Notes under the pieces: generated by a model
Seen by the model: only the letters and a program-made list of their open reading frames with translations
Told to the model about the DNA's origin: nothing
The model's database searches: none
Made by a program: the position numbers and the translations under genes
Part shown: positions 9,107 to 18,755 of the stretch, piece after piece
Position numbering within the stretch: position 1 is the first letter of the stretch
How the letters are laid out: every line of letters starts with the position of its first letter
Assembly (NCBI GenBank): GCA_016703265.1
Contig: JADJCK010000003.1
Span: forward strand, 62,001 to 126,000
Source: a bacterium
Lineage (GTDB): Bacteria; Krumholzibacteriota; Krumholzibacteriia; LZORAL124-64-63
DNA length: 64,000 nt
Reading direction: 5' to 3'

Positions 9107-9691
9107 ATGAAGCGAACGGTATTGCTGTTGTCGGCCCTCCTGTCGATCGGTCTGGTGTGCGGAACGGCGCATGGCAGCTTCGACCCCAGTGCGGACAGTT
9201 TCGGCGTCTATTTCACCGCGGACGCCCTGTGGGTCGAGACCCATGTGGCACCGTTCACGGCGTTCGACGGGTACCTGATCCTGGCCAACCCGGTGAGCGG
9301 GGTCGACGGCTTCGAATGCACGGTGACGCCCATCGGCGGCCCGTTGCTCTTCCTGTCCGCGGACCTGGGGCCGGGCGCGCTGGACGTGGATGCTTCCGCG
9401 AACGGCTACATGGTGGGCGCGGCGGTCCCGTACCCGATCCGACCCGCCGGGATTCAACTGGTGCACTGGCAGTTCATGGTGATGACAACCGCGCCGGTGC
9501 ACTTCCTCGTCGGGCCGGCGACGATTCCCTCGCTGACGGGCGGCCTGCCGGTCGTGACCGGCGGCGGCGTGCTGCGGCGCTGCGGCGTGTTCTCGGGCTC
9601 GGTGGACATTCCTGTCGCGTGCATCAACACGTCGTGCACGGTGAGTGACGAGGTCACGAGCTTTGGCGCAGTGAAGGGACTCTATCGCTGA
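9107..9691 (+). CDS. Small secreted protein, paralogue of the N-terminal domain of the 6320 protein
   Basis: 194 residues, starting at ATG 9107 after AAGGGAG. It has a signal peptide (MKRTVLLLSALLSIGLVCGTAHG). The mature part parallels the N-terminal domain of the protein encoded on the opposite strand at 6320-8665: SFGVYFTADA against SFGLYFDDTG, GFECTVTPIG against GFECTLTPTG, LGPGALDVDASANGY against LGPNALDVDGSANGF, and PVVTGGGVLRR against PIVTGDGVLRR. It lacks the long middle region and the PNPFNP domain, so it is either a stand-alone version or a shortened copy. Function unknown. Confidence 0.7.
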   Translation: MKRTVLLLSALLSIGLVCGTAHGSFDPSADSFGVYFTADALWVETHVAPFTAFDGYLILANPVSGVDGFECTVTPIGGPLLFLSADLGPGALDVDASANGYMVGAAVPYPIRPAGIQLVHWQFMVMTTAPVHFLVGPATIPSLTGGLPVVTGGGVLRRCGVFSGSVDIPVACINTSCTVSDEVTSFGAVKGLYR

Positions 9692-9720
9692 TACGCTGTC
9701 GGACATGGGCACAGAAGAAT

Positions 9721-9755
9721 GCGCCGGCGCAAGTCTCACAAGCGCGCGAGACTTG
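9721..9755 (+). repeat. 35-nt intergenic repeat, copy 1
   Basis: It begins GCGCCGGCGCAA and matches 11691-11725 at 28 of 35 positions in the same orientation. Both copies lie in gene-free gaps. In this copy the sequence changes make the inner part a perfect inverted repeat. Confidence 0.5.
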
Positions 9756-9760
9756 CGCCG
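9725..9760. terminator. Strong 13-bp inverted repeat after the 9107 gene
   Basis: CGGCGCAAGTCTC (9725-9737) pairs perfectly with GAGACTTGCGCCG (9748-9760) across a 10-nt loop. It lies 33 nt after the stop codon. No T-run follows on either strand, so it may be a factor-assisted terminator, an mRNA 3' end or part of a mobile repeat. Confidence 0.45.
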
Positions 9761-10024
9761 CACCTCTATCTCGTCGCCGGGTAGATCTGGTCGCCTCACC
9801 AGACGCAACGCCGACAGCGCTCATGCGAGGCGCCGGGTGATAACGTGGACCGTAGCGTCACGAAGCGTATTGCCGCTGATCCTTGTCTATGTGCTTTCAA
9901 TGGAGTAGATGCCTGGAAGGCATTGGGCCGCGCCTTGATTGACGAATATTGGACATAGATCTTCGACTTCCGCGTCCATGGCCGAGATCGCCGTCACGGC
10001 ATACAGGATTGACTTAGTATCTTT

Positions 10025-10041
10025 TTGGTTCCGGTTCTGCT
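10025..10041 (+). promoter_or_regulatory. Possible sigma-54 (-24/-12) element
   Basis: TTGG at 10025-10028 and TGCT at 10038-10041 keep the invariant GG-N10-GC spacing of sigma-54 promoters. The element lies 57 nt upstream of the start codon at 10098. Four of the seventeen consensus positions mismatch, so this is a weak call. Confidence 0.25.
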
Positions 10042-10097
10042 AGGATCACGGGTCCGTTCATCCTGCGGTCGCATCCCTGATCCAAGGAGTCCGGACC

Positions 10098-11375
10098 ATG
10101 CCCCACACGACCCCTGACTCGCGCCGCGTCATTCTTCTGGCTGTGGCGGTCGCCCTGTTGACGGCCGGCTCCGCCTCGGCGCGCACCCACGCCTTTCCGC
10201 ACGTTTTCGACACCAAGGGCCGTGTCTCGAACACGCCCTGGACCTTCGACACCACCATGTTCATCACCTACTCGGGCGACGTGGCCTGCACGGGCGGCGG
10301 GCTGTCCGACCAGCAGGTGGACATCTACCTGTACGATGACGAGGGCCATCCCCTGACGAGCCTGACCGGGACCGACATCTGCGCCCCCTGCACGGTCACC
10401 GTCGGCGCCGCGGACCGGTCTGCCTCGTTCAGCCTCGAAACGGCCGCCGACGCCGCAGGTGGCATGCCGAACGTGCTCAGCGGCTTCGCCATCGTCTCGG
10501 TCAACGGCGACGACGTGGAAAACGTCAGCATCCAGGGCTACGTCGTGAACGCCCACACGAACGCCTTCGACCTGTCCGTCTTCGGCTTCACCCCCGAAGA
10601 GGTCAGGGCCCCGGGCGCGAAGTCCGGCGCGTCGTTGCCGTGCGGCCGCGTCTTCAGCGTAGGGCACATGCTGGCGACACCTGGCGCGACGGCGGACACG
10701 CCGTTCAGCTTCGACACCACCATGTTCTTCACGTACGCGGCGGGACTTGCCGGCGAGCCGGGCGGTCCCGGCGCCACCGTCGAGACATACCTCTTCGACG
10801 ACGCGACAGGCCAGTTGCTGGCCGACGCGACCGGCACGCCGGTCTGCAACCCGTGCGTCACGCAGCTGAGCCAGGCCGCGCCGAAGGGCGCGATGATGCT
10901 CGGCGGCGTCCTGCCCGGCGGTGCCGTCATCTCGGCGGCGGTGTCGGCCGTGTGTGTCGTGAGCGGTGATGCCGGCAACGTCACGTCGCAGGCGTTCATT
11001 GTGAATCGGCACACCTCGGCGTTCGACGTGAGCATTTTCGCTCCCGAGTTCAACGAGCTCGCCGCGGCCGCCGTCTCGGCCGCCCCCGGCGAGCTGGCGT
11101 CGCGCCTGGGACTGCGCAGCTTCCCCAACCCGTTCAACCCCCGCACCACGTTCTCGTACACGCTACCGGCGGCCGGCGCGGTCCGCGTCGGCGTCTACGA
11201 CATCGACGGAAACCTGGTCCGAACGCTCGTGTCCGCGAGCCAGGATGAGGGCTCCCACGAGGTGGCGTGGGACGGTCGCGCCGACGACGGCGGACGCCTG
11301 CCGTCGGGCGTCTATTTCGGGCGCATCGAGAGTTCGTCCGCGACGCAGACGCAGAAGGTCACCCTCGTCAAGTGA
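10098..11375 (+). CDS. Secreted protein with two internal repeats and PNPFNP sorting-type domain
   Basis: 425 residues, starting at ATG 10098 after CAAGGAG. It has a signal peptide to about residue 29. The body is an internal duplication of roughly 150 residues: TPWTFDTTMFITYSG in the first half matches TPFSFDTTMFFTYAAG in the second, and each half ends in a phrase like VNAHTNAFDLSVF or VNRHTSAFDVSIF. Paired cysteines occur at equivalent places (ICAPC and VCNPC). The last 85 residues begin at SFPNPFNPRTT, the FlgD-like export/sorting fold. No enzyme motif is visible; a structural or adhesive surface role is a guess. Confidence 0.75.
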   Translation: MPHTTPDSRRVILLAVAVALLTAGSASARTHAFPHVFDTKGRVSNTPWTFDTTMFITYSGDVACTGGGLSDQQVDIYLYDDEGHPLTSLTGTDICAPCTVTVGAADRSASFSLETAADAAGGMPNVLSGFAIVSVNGDDVENVSIQGYVVNAHTNAFDLSVFGFTPEEVRAPGAKSGASLPCGRVFSVGHMLATPGATADTPFSFDTTMFFTYAAGLAGEPGGPGATVETYLFDDATGQLLADATGTPVCNPCVTQLSQAAPKGAMMLGGVLPGGAVISAAVSAVCVVSGDAGNVTSQAFIVNRHTSAFDVSIFAPEFNELAAAAVSAAPGELASRLGLRSFPNPFNPRTTFSYTLPAAGAVRVGVYDIDGNLVRTLVSASQDEGSHEVAWDGRADDGGRLPSGVYFGRIESSSATQTQKVTLVK

Positions 11376-11395
11376 CCGGCCGGTGGGGGAACGCT

Positions 11396-11429
11396 GGAGC
11401 CGCCGCGCCCATGCAGGCGCGGCGGCTCC
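11396..11429 (+). terminator. 13-bp terminator-like hairpin
   Basis: GGAGCCGCCGCGC (11396-11408) pairs perfectly with GCGCGGCGGCTCC (11417-11429) across an 8-nt loop, 21 nt after the stop codon of the 10098 gene. ATATTG follows rather than a clean T-run, so it is a strong hairpin but not a classic intrinsic terminator. Confidence 0.6.
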
Positions 11430-11512
11430 ATATTGCCACCTGTTTCAGGGGATAGTCGAAACAAACCACCACTCGTTCGCCTGTGAGGGGATCACTCCCA
11501 ACCGTCCGCCTG

Positions 11513-11665
11513 TTACCCCGCCGACTGGTCCATCGCCGGCCAGTCCGTGGTCGCGATCGCCTGGTCGAACCCGAACGCGAGCTGTGACGGCGATCGTGCC
11601 GGCAGCACTGCAGGTGGCCGCGTGGCTTCGCCGATGTGAGCGAGGATGCGCTCGATCGCCGGACG
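11513..11665 (-). pseudogene. Probable transposase C-terminal remnant
   Basis: The minus strand encodes about 50 residues (RPAIERILAHIGEATRPP, PARSPSQLAFGFD, DWPAMDQ) that look like the C-terminal tail of IS91-type (Y2 / zinc-binding) transposases, whose closing segment has an ILxxIG helix followed by a Pro/Ala-rich PAR-P-Q linker and a DWPxxDQ end. The catalytic and zinc-binding parts are absent. The call rests on remembered family patterns and is tentative. Confidence 0.35.
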
Positions 11666-11690
11666 GAGGCGGTGAGGCCGGCGCGCTGTT

Positions 11691-11725
11691 GCGCCGGCGC
11701 AACTATCACGAACACGTGAGACCTG
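11691..11725 (+). repeat. 35-nt intergenic repeat, copy 2
   Basis: Second copy of the element at 9721-9755. It is contained in a longer palindromic start, TTGCGCCGGCGCAA (11689-11702). It lies beside the transposase remnant, which suggests, but does not prove, a mobile origin. Confidence 0.5.
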
Positions 11726-11932
11726 ATGGTCGGCGAACGTCATGGCCGCGCTCCGAAGCCGGTTCTCGATCCGAGGTGCGTTGCCGAGGTTCCTTGCAAG
11801 ACGGCAAGCGATCCAGCGTCCATTCTCATCGCATACCGCGAGCACTCGCACGATTGTCAAACTCGTCTCCTTCAGGTAAACTCGGACCATATACATCCCG
11901 TTTTGTCCCCGCCCTCCCGGAGGCCCACGAAC

Positions 11933-14140
11933 ATGCGCACCCTGGCCCTCGCCTTCACCGCGTGCTGCCTGCTCGCCACCGCCTCACGCGCCACCGACTT
12001 CACCTACGCCTGGGGGCATCCGCAGCCGCAGGGCAATCCGGTGTTCGGGATCGCGTTCGCCAGTGCGCAGGAAGGTTGGGCCGTTGGCGGCGGCGGCTTC
12101 GTGCTGCACACGGTCGACAGTGGCGAGAGTTGGGCACAGTTGCAGGGGCCGCTGCAGGTCGCGCCGGAGTTGTACGATGTGCTGGTGACCGACTCCGGCA
12201 CGCTCATCGCCTGCGGGACGGGTGCGGGGCTGTTCCGCAGCACCGACGGCGGGCTCACGTGGGACACGCCCGCGCATCCGGCGGCGAGCGACCTGCGCGA
12301 CCTGTGTGTAGTGCCGGGCGGCGCCATCTCGGCGGCCGGCGCCGGCGGCGTCGTGCTGCTGTCCGCTGATGACGGGCTTTCCTGGGCGACGACCGGGCCG
12401 GGCGTGGGCGTCATCCGCCATCATGTGTGGCTCACGGCACTCGAGGGCTATGTCGTGGGCAAGGACGCGCAGCACCGGACCACTGACGGCGGCGCAAGCT
12501 GGACACAGTTCGTGCCGGCTCAGTCCTTCGGCTTCAACGAGGTGTACTTCACCGACGCGCTGCACGGCTATGTGCACGAGGATTTTTCCGTGTGGGTGAC
12601 GGCCGATGGCGGCGCATCGTGGACCGAGCAGCAGTCGTTCAACAATCCCCTCTACCGGTACCGCACGCTCGTGATCGACGCGCAGCACTGGCTGCTGGCC
12701 TGCCACGGCGAGGGCGGCGAGGTGTGGGAGACCGTCAATGCCGGCGCGGACTGGACGCTGCGGCAACTGGGCGGCGTCACCGGCTTCCCCTGCATTGCGC
12801 AGGCGCCCGGCGGGCGCATCATCTACGGCTCCGACGCGGGTGATCTCTTCTGGTCGGACGACCTGGTCCTCACGGTCGACAACGCCGTGGTGAACTCGGG
12901 CGGCGCGGCGGTGGGCGGCGTCATCGACATCCTCTTCCGCCGTCCCGACGGCACGCTCTTCGCGGCGAACCAGCCCACGAGGGGTGAGATTCCGGCCTGG
13001 CTCCGCAGCGACGACGGCGGCTACACCTGGCAGGTGCCGGCGCAGACGCCGGGGCTGTACTGGGTGATCGACGGCGCGTTCTTCGACGACCTGCACGGCG
13101 TGGTCGGCCGCGACGACACGACCCGCATCACCAGCGACGGCGGCCAGACGTGGCAGGTCGGCGGTACGCTGCCGGCTACCTACCGGCTCATCCAGTTCGC
13201 ATTGCCCGCGAGCGATCGCTGGTTCGTGGCGGCATTCCGGACCGGCGTTTCCGGCGGCGGCATCCTCGGCAGCAGTGACGGCGGCCAGAGTTGGACGCCG
13301 GTCACGAACGGCATCCCCTTCGGCTCGGTGATGCTCTGGAGCATCGACTTCCCCACCGCGACCACCGGGTTCGCGGGCGGCGGCACCTCGGCCAACGCGC
13401 CCAGGCTCTACCGCACGCTCGACGGCGGCGTCACCTGGCAGCAGATGGCCGCAACCGGACTCACGGCGCCCATCCGCGCCATGGCCTGGTTCGACGCGCA
13501 GCACGGCATCGTCTCGCAGGGCAGTCCCGATCCCGGGCTGCGCCGCACGGATGACGGCGGCCAGACGTGGTCGCCGGTCGCTGACGCCTTTCCGCTGGAG
13601 ATCCTGGTGCGCAACGCCACGGAGGGTGTCGCCGTCCAGCGTTCGAGCGGCCCGTTGCTGCACACGACCGACGCCGGCGCGACCTGGACGCCGGTCACGC
13701 CGCCGTTCAGCGGCCCGTTCCCGGGCATGGGCGACCGGGTGACGGCCGCGGTGCCGGTCGACGGCGGCTGGGTCTTCGGTTCCAGCCGCAACCGCATCCT
13801 CGTGGCCAGCGATGCCGCGCTGTCGCCGGTGCCGACGGACGACGACGGCGCGGCGCCGCAGGCCCGCGCGATGCTGACGGCCTCGCCGAATCCGTTCAAT
13901 CCGGCGCTGGTCCTGCGCTTCCGCACCGAATCGGCCGGAACGGTGCGCCTGCGCGTGTACGATGCGCGCGGGCGCGTGGTGCGCACGCTGGTGGACCACG
14001 CGTTGACGGCCGGCGACCACGCCGCGCGCTGGGACGGGCGCGACGACGGCGGGCACCTCATGGCGGCCGGCGTCTACCTGGCGCGGTTGCTGCCGCCAAG
14101 CGGCGCGCCGGTGACGGTGAAGCTCACGCTGTTGAAATGA
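11933..14140 (+). CDS. Secreted BNR/YCF48-type beta-propeller protein with PNPFNP domain
   Basis: 735 residues, starting at ATG 11933 after CCGGAGG. A signal peptide covers about the first 21 residues. The body is a run of propeller blades with the Asp-box-like signature S-x-D-G-G-x-T-W (TDGGLTWDT, SDGGQTWQV, SDGGQSWTP, LDGGVTWQQ, TDAGATWTP) as in YCF48/BNR sialidase-fold proteins. GWAVGGGG and GYVVGKD segments are also typical of YCF48-like propellers. The last 85 residues begin ASPNPFNPAL and form the FlgD-like sorting-type domain. Proteins of this class bind partners rather than catalyse. The next gene encodes another propeller protein in the same direction. Confidence 0.8.
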   Translation: MRTLALAFTACCLLATASRATDFTYAWGHPQPQGNPVFGIAFASAQEGWAVGGGGFVLHTVDSGESWAQLQGPLQVAPELYDVLVTDSGTLIACGTGAGLFRSTDGGLTWDTPAHPAASDLRDLCVVPGGAISAAGAGGVVLLSADDGLSWATTGPGVGVIRHHVWLTALEGYVVGKDAQHRTTDGGASWTQFVPAQSFGFNEVYFTDALHGYVHEDFSVWVTADGGASWTEQQSFNNPLYRYRTLVIDAQHWLLACHGEGGEVWETVNAGADWTLRQLGGVTGFPCIAQAPGGRIIYGSDAGDLFWSDDLVLTVDNAVVNSGGAAVGGVIDILFRRPDGTLFAANQPTRGEIPAWLRSDDGGYTWQVPAQTPGLYWVIDGAFFDDLHGVVGRDDTTRITSDGGQTWQVGGTLPATYRLIQFALPASDRWFVAAFRTGVSGGGILGSSDGGQSWTPVTNGIPFGSVMLWSIDFPTATTGFAGGGTSANAPRLYRTLDGGVTWQQMAATGLTAPIRAMAWFDAQHGIVSQGSPDPGLRRTDDGGQTWSPVADAFPLEILVRNATEGVAVQRSSGPLLHTTDAGATWTPVTPPFSGPFPGMGDRVTAAVPVDGGWVFGSSRNRILVASDAALSPVPTDDDGAAPQARAMLTASPNPFNPALVLRFRTESAGTVRLRVYDARGRVVRTLVDHALTAGDHAARWDGRDDGGHLMAAGVYLARLLPPSGAPVTVKLTLLK

Positions 14141-14205
14141 GAGGTGAGGCTCTCGACTGCCACGACCAGGTCCACAGGTAACGACTTTGGCGCAGGGGAA
14201 ACACC

Positions 14206-16722
14206 ATGCGACGCTTGCCCGCACTGACCAGCCTGGCTGCTCTCCTTGCGGGAGCCGTCTTCCTGGCGACACAACCGGCGCCTGCGCCGCCTGCACCTGA
14301 TGCGCCCACCCGACTCGTGCGCGACGAGAAGCCTGCGCGCGGCCCGGAACTGATCCGGCATTTCTTCGACGACTGGCATCGCCCTTTTCCGGGCGATCTG
14401 GGCCGCGACCTCCAGGATCGCATCTGGGAAGAAGTGAAGGCTGTCCCTGAAAAAGCGTCCGCGCTGGAGGATGATCCCTGGACCTGCCGCGGTCCCTTCG
14501 GGATGTTCGGCGCCAGCGCAGCCCGCAGCTGCGGGCGTGTGCTCGATGTTGATCTCGACAGCACCGGGATCCGGCGCGTGGCGGCGGCCAGCGGCGGCAT
14601 CTGGCGACTGGACGGCATCACCTGGACGCCGCTGACCGACGCCCTGAACACGCGGTGGATCGGCTCCCTCGACACCAGCCCGACCAACCCTGACCTGATC
14701 CTCGTCGGCACGGGCGAGCCCCACATCCGCGCGGGCACCGGACTGTGGCGCTCCACTGATGGCGGCCTCACCTGGCAGAACCGGCCGTTGCCCGCGAGTC
14801 CGGCCACCTGTTTCCGGGTGCGCTTCCTTCCCGACGGCCAGACCGTTGTGGGCGCCTTCGACCTGGGCATCTACCGCTCCACCAACGCGGGTCTCACCTG
14901 GAGCCGCACCGCACTGCCGCACTGGCCCACCGACCTGGCGATCCACCCAGCCAATCCCTCGGTCATGTGGACGCCGGTGCAGGACCACGGCCTGTTCCGC
15001 AGCAACAACGGCGGCATCACCTGGACGCAGGTCCAGGGCGCGGGCCTGCCCACCAGCGGCAACGGCCGTGGCGCGGTGACCATTTCGGCGGCCGATCCCA
15101 ACCGTCTCTACGTGGCCTTCGCCGGGCTGGACAACAACCTGCTCGGTATCTTCCGGACCGATGACGGCGGCCTCAACTGGATCGACGTTTCGCCGCCCGA
15201 CGACTACTTCTGGGGCCAGGGCTGGTACAACAACGCCATCGGCGTCTCGCCCACCGATCCGGACCTTGTGCTGGCCGGCGGCGGCGGCCTTCAGCGCAGC
15301 AGCGATGGCGGCCTGAACTGGACCACCACAGCCACGGCCCATGTCCACGCCGATGTGCATGCCATCGAGTGGACTGCTGACGGCGCCAACCTCTACGTGG
15401 CCACCGACGGCGGCTACAGCCATTCCACGAACGGCGGCCTCACCTATTTCACGTCGTTCAACCGCCTGCCCATCACGCAGTACGTCAATATCGATGTGGG
15501 CAACGAATTCCCGCTGGTCATGGGCGGCGGTTCGCAGGACAACGCCGTCTCGCTGACTGTCGACGGCGGAATACAGTGGTTCGTGCGCTGGGGCGGTGAC
15601 GGCGGCGGCTTCACCATCGATGACCACGACAACGACCGCATGTGGGCCACCAGCGGGTTGTGGGGTGGCTCGTTGCTCTTCCGCTGCGGCCGCTCACTGA
15701 CCGGCGGGACGGCGTGGGCCGACATCAACGCCGGCCTGCCCCCATCGACGCAGTGGTACACCCGCATCCGCAGCGACCAGGCCCAGCCGCCCACGCTATA
15801 CACCAACAATGGCGCCCAGGTGTACGCGTCGACCAACCTGGGCGATCTCTGGACTGCCGCCAATGCCGCGCCGTTCCCGGCCGGCGTGCGCGAGCTCACC
15901 GTGGGCGTCCATGACGGTGCCGCGTCCGCGATCTACGCCTGCCTCGATTCACCCACCACGGGGCGACGCCTCCGTGTCTTCGACGGCACAACCTGGTCCG
16001 AACGCGATGCCGGCCTGGTGCCGGGCGTGCTGGTGCGCAAGGTGGCACCTCATCCCACCGATCCACGCCGCTGCTTCGCCCTCATGAACGGCATGGGCAC
16101 TCCCGGCTCGAAGGTCTATCGCAGCGACGACAACGGACAGAACTGGACCAACATCACCGGCAACCTGCCCGATGTGCCCCTGGCCGACCTGGTGGCCCAC
16201 CCTGATGATCCGCAACGGCTCTATGTGGGTACTGAATTCGGCGCCTATGCCAGTGAAGACGGCGGCATGTCGTGGCAACGCTGGAATCTGGGCCTGCCCG
16301 AGGCGGCAATCATTACCGAGATGGCGCTGGTCGACCTGCGTCGATCCGACGGTCCGTCGAGTGACCGCTTGATGGTGGCGGCGGGAACCTATGGCCGAGG
16401 TATCTGGACACGTCCCATCCCCATGGGCATTTCCGCGGCACCGCAGCCTCAGGCGGTTGCCGCCGTGCAGATGCGTGCCGCCCAGCCCAATCCGGCGGAT
16501 CTGCAAACGCGCCTCGCATTCCGGATCGAGCACGACGGCCCGGCGCGGCTGCGGGTGTTCGATGTGCGCGGCCGGGTTGTCGACACCCTTCTGGACGGCC
16601 CGGTGGCGGCGGGTGACCATGCCGTGACCTGCGAGACGCGCCATCTGGCTTCGGGTGTCTATTTTGCCCGCCTGGAGACCGCTGCTGGCATGGTGAGTCG
16701 ACGGATAACGGTGATCAGGTAA
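14206..16722 (+). CDS. Secreted VPS10/BNR-type beta-propeller protein
   Basis: 838 residues. A signal peptide with a long hydrophobic core is followed by an Ala/Pro-rich linker. Repeated Asp-box motifs (STDGGLTWQN, STNAGLTWSR, SNNGGITWTQ, SSDGGLNWTT, SDDNGQNWTN, SEDGGMSWQR) and VGTGEPHIRAGTGLWRS place it with sortilin/VPS10-like and exo-xyloglucanase-like propellers. The last 85 residues (AQPNPADLQTRLAF to the end) are a diverged version of the PNPFNP FlgD-like domain of the neighbours. Propellers of this kind include GH74 enzymes, but I cannot identify the catalytic Asp pair, so an enzymatic role is open. Confidence 0.75.
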   Translation: MRRLPALTSLAALLAGAVFLATQPAPAPPAPDAPTRLVRDEKPARGPELIRHFFDDWHRPFPGDLGRDLQDRIWEEVKAVPEKASALEDDPWTCRGPFGMFGASAARSCGRVLDVDLDSTGIRRVAAASGGIWRLDGITWTPLTDALNTRWIGSLDTSPTNPDLILVGTGEPHIRAGTGLWRSTDGGLTWQNRPLPASPATCFRVRFLPDGQTVVGAFDLGIYRSTNAGLTWSRTALPHWPTDLAIHPANPSVMWTPVQDHGLFRSNNGGITWTQVQGAGLPTSGNGRGAVTISAADPNRLYVAFAGLDNNLLGIFRTDDGGLNWIDVSPPDDYFWGQGWYNNAIGVSPTDPDLVLAGGGGLQRSSDGGLNWTTTATAHVHADVHAIEWTADGANLYVATDGGYSHSTNGGLTYFTSFNRLPITQYVNIDVGNEFPLVMGGGSQDNAVSLTVDGGIQWFVRWGGDGGGFTIDDHDNDRMWATSGLWGGSLLFRCGRSLTGGTAWADINAGLPPSTQWYTRIRSDQAQPPTLYTNNGAQVYASTNLGDLWTAANAAPFPAGVRELTVGVHDGAASAIYACLDSPTTGRRLRVFDGTTWSERDAGLVPGVLVRKVAPHPTDPRRCFALMNGMGTPGSKVYRSDDNGQNWTNITGNLPDVPLADLVAHPDDPQRLYVGTEFGAYASEDGGMSWQRWNLGLPEAAIITEMALVDLRRSDGPSSDRLMVAAGTYGRGIWTRPIPMGISAAPQPQAVAAVQMRAAQPNPADLQTRLAFRIEHDGPARLRVFDVRGRVVDTLLDGPVAAGDHAVTCETRHLASGVYFARLETAAGMVSRRITVIR

Positions 16723-16855
16723 CGGGGGCGGCAGTCGGGCAATTGACGCTCCCGCCGCGAGGTGCCACCTTGCCGAAGGACATGTGCGGCCAGGCCCGCA
16801 GACGCGCCGCCGATGAAGGCGCTCGCGGCTCCGGCATCCTTTCGCGGACAGGTTC

Positions 16856-18755
16856 ATGAACGACTCTTCTGCAGCGGGACCACCGGTCCCCTCACATCCG
16901 CTTCGCTGGCTCCCGGAGTTCTGGGAGCTGGGCCGGCGTCGGCTTCGGCCGCAGGCGCGACTGCTGGGGCTCGCGCTGGTGGTCGGCGTGGTGGCAGGGC
17001 TGGGCGCCATCGTGTTCTACGGCGCCTGCCAGGTCGTTGTTCACGGGGCACTCGATCAGGTGCTGGGCTATCACCCGCTGCATTCGGGTGGTGAGCCCCC
17101 GTTCTGGGAACCGACGTCGACGCGCTTCAGGCCCTGGCTGCTGCTCCTGATCCCCACGCTGGGCGGGTTGCTCAGCGGATTCCTCGTCTTCAAGCTGGCG
17201 CCGGAAGCCGAAGGGCACGGCACCGATGCCGCCATCGCCGCTTTTCATCATCGACAGGGCTACATCCGGCCGCGCGTTCCCCTGGTGAAGCTGGTCGCCA
17301 GCGCCCTGACGATCGGCACGGGCGGTTCCGGCGGTCGCGAAGGCCCGATCGCCCAGATCGGCGCCGGCTTCGGCTCGCTCATCGGCGGCCTGTTCCGGTT
17401 GAATCCGACCGAGCGCCGGATCCTGATGGCTGCCGGTGTCGGAGCCGGCGTGGCCGCCATCTTCCGCGCGCCCCTGGCCGGCGCGCTGTTCGCCGCCGAG
17501 ATCCTCTACAACTCGGCGGATTTCGAATCGGACGTGATCGTCCCGGCCGCGCTCGCCAGCACGGCCGCCTATTGCACGTTCGGCATCGTCTTCGGCTGGA
17601 CCCCGCTCTTCTCGCTCTCGCCGGAGATCCTCGCATCGCTGACCTTCGGGGATCCGCGGCAGCTCGTCGCGTACCTGCTGCTCGCGCTCTTCATGGTAGT
17701 CCTGGCCATGATGTACACGCGCAGTTTCTACGGACTGTCCCACGCCTTCCGGAGCCTGCCGCTGCCGCGCGTCTTCAAGCCGGCAATCGGGGCCTTTGCC
17801 ACCGGGGCGCTCGGTCTCATCCTGTATTTCGTCTTCGGCAGGGGATGAACAGGTACTGGCCGTGCTTTCCTTCGGCTACGGTGCGCTGCAGGGCGCCTTG
17901 TCGATGGCAACGCCGGGCGGCGCCGACCTGCACCTCGCACTGGTTCTGCTCACGATTGCGCTCGGCAAGATCCTGACGACAAGCCTCACGATCGGGAGCG
18001 GCGGGTCAGGCGGGGTCTTCGGCCCCTCGATGGTGATCGGCGGCTGTGGCGGTGGCGCCCTGGGCCTGGTCATGTACCACTACTGGCCGGCCCTGGCGCC
18101 GCACCCGGCCGCATTCGTCATCGTCGGCATGGCCGGGTTCTTCGCCGCCGCGGCCAAGACGCCCGTTTCCACGCTGATCATCGTCAGTGAAATGACCGGC
18201 GACTACCACCTGCTCCTGCCGACATTGTGGGTCTGCGTCATCACGTTCCTGCTTTCCGACGAGCAGTCGCTGTACCACTCGCAGCTGATCAGCCGCTCGA
18301 TGTCTCCAGCCCACCAGGGCGACTACGTGCGCGAGGTCCTCGCCGGCCTGCGCGTCGGGGAGTTCCTCGTGGGCGGTCGGGACGTGCGCCCGCTGCGCCC
18401 CGGGGACCGATTGGGTGCCACGCTCGATCGCCTGTCGGGCGCTGAACACTTCGGCCTCCCGGTGGCCGATGCCGAGGACCGGTACCTGGGGATGGTGAGT
18501 CTCGAGGAGATCCATATCGCTTCGCGGCTGCCCGGACTGGGCGAACTGGTCGTGGTCGCCGACCTCATGAACACGAACCTGCCGGTCCTGCGGGCAGGCG
18601 ATCCCCTCGACCGGGCACTGGAAGCGTTCGCCGAAAGTGATCGCATGGCCCTGACCGTCGTCAGTGATGACCCCGGATCGCGCGTGCTCGGTGTGGTGCG
18701 CCGCGTCGATATTTCCACCGCCTATCTCCGTCGGGTCCAGGGGACCGTGGTCTGA
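16856..18755 (+). CDS. ClC-type chloride channel/antiporter with C-terminal CBS pair (frameshifted)
   Basis: Integral membrane ClC protein read in two frames. The first part starts at ATG 16856 and reaches YFVFG; the second resumes at RDEQVLAVLSFGYGALQ and runs to 18755. One extra G in the GGGG run at 17841-17844 explains the break; removing it restores a protein of about 632 residues. Selectivity-filter motifs are present in both halves: GSGGREGP (with the gating/proton Glu) and GSGGSGGVFGPS. The soluble C-terminal half contains two CBS-like segments (after RVGEFLVGG and VVADLMNTNLPVL). It is probably a normal gene with a sequencing error. The gating Glu leaves both channel and H+/Cl- exchange possible. 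Confidence 0.88.

Larger units (their letters stand above)
9692..10097. other. Gene-poor intergenic region with hairpin and short repeat
   Basis: 406 bp without a credible gene. It contains the perfect inverted repeat at 9725-9760, the first copy of a 35-nt repeat (9721-9755) and an AT-richer stretch near 10010-10045 that includes a sigma-54-like element before the next gene. Confidence 0.55.
11376..11932. other. Gene-poor region with hairpin, repeat and transposase remnant
   Basis: 557 bp between two secreted-protein genes. It holds a terminator-like hairpin just after the left gene, a probable transposase tail on the minus strand (11513-11665), the second copy of the 35-nt repeat and the ribosome-binding site of the right gene. 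No intact gene is visible. Confidence 0.55.
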
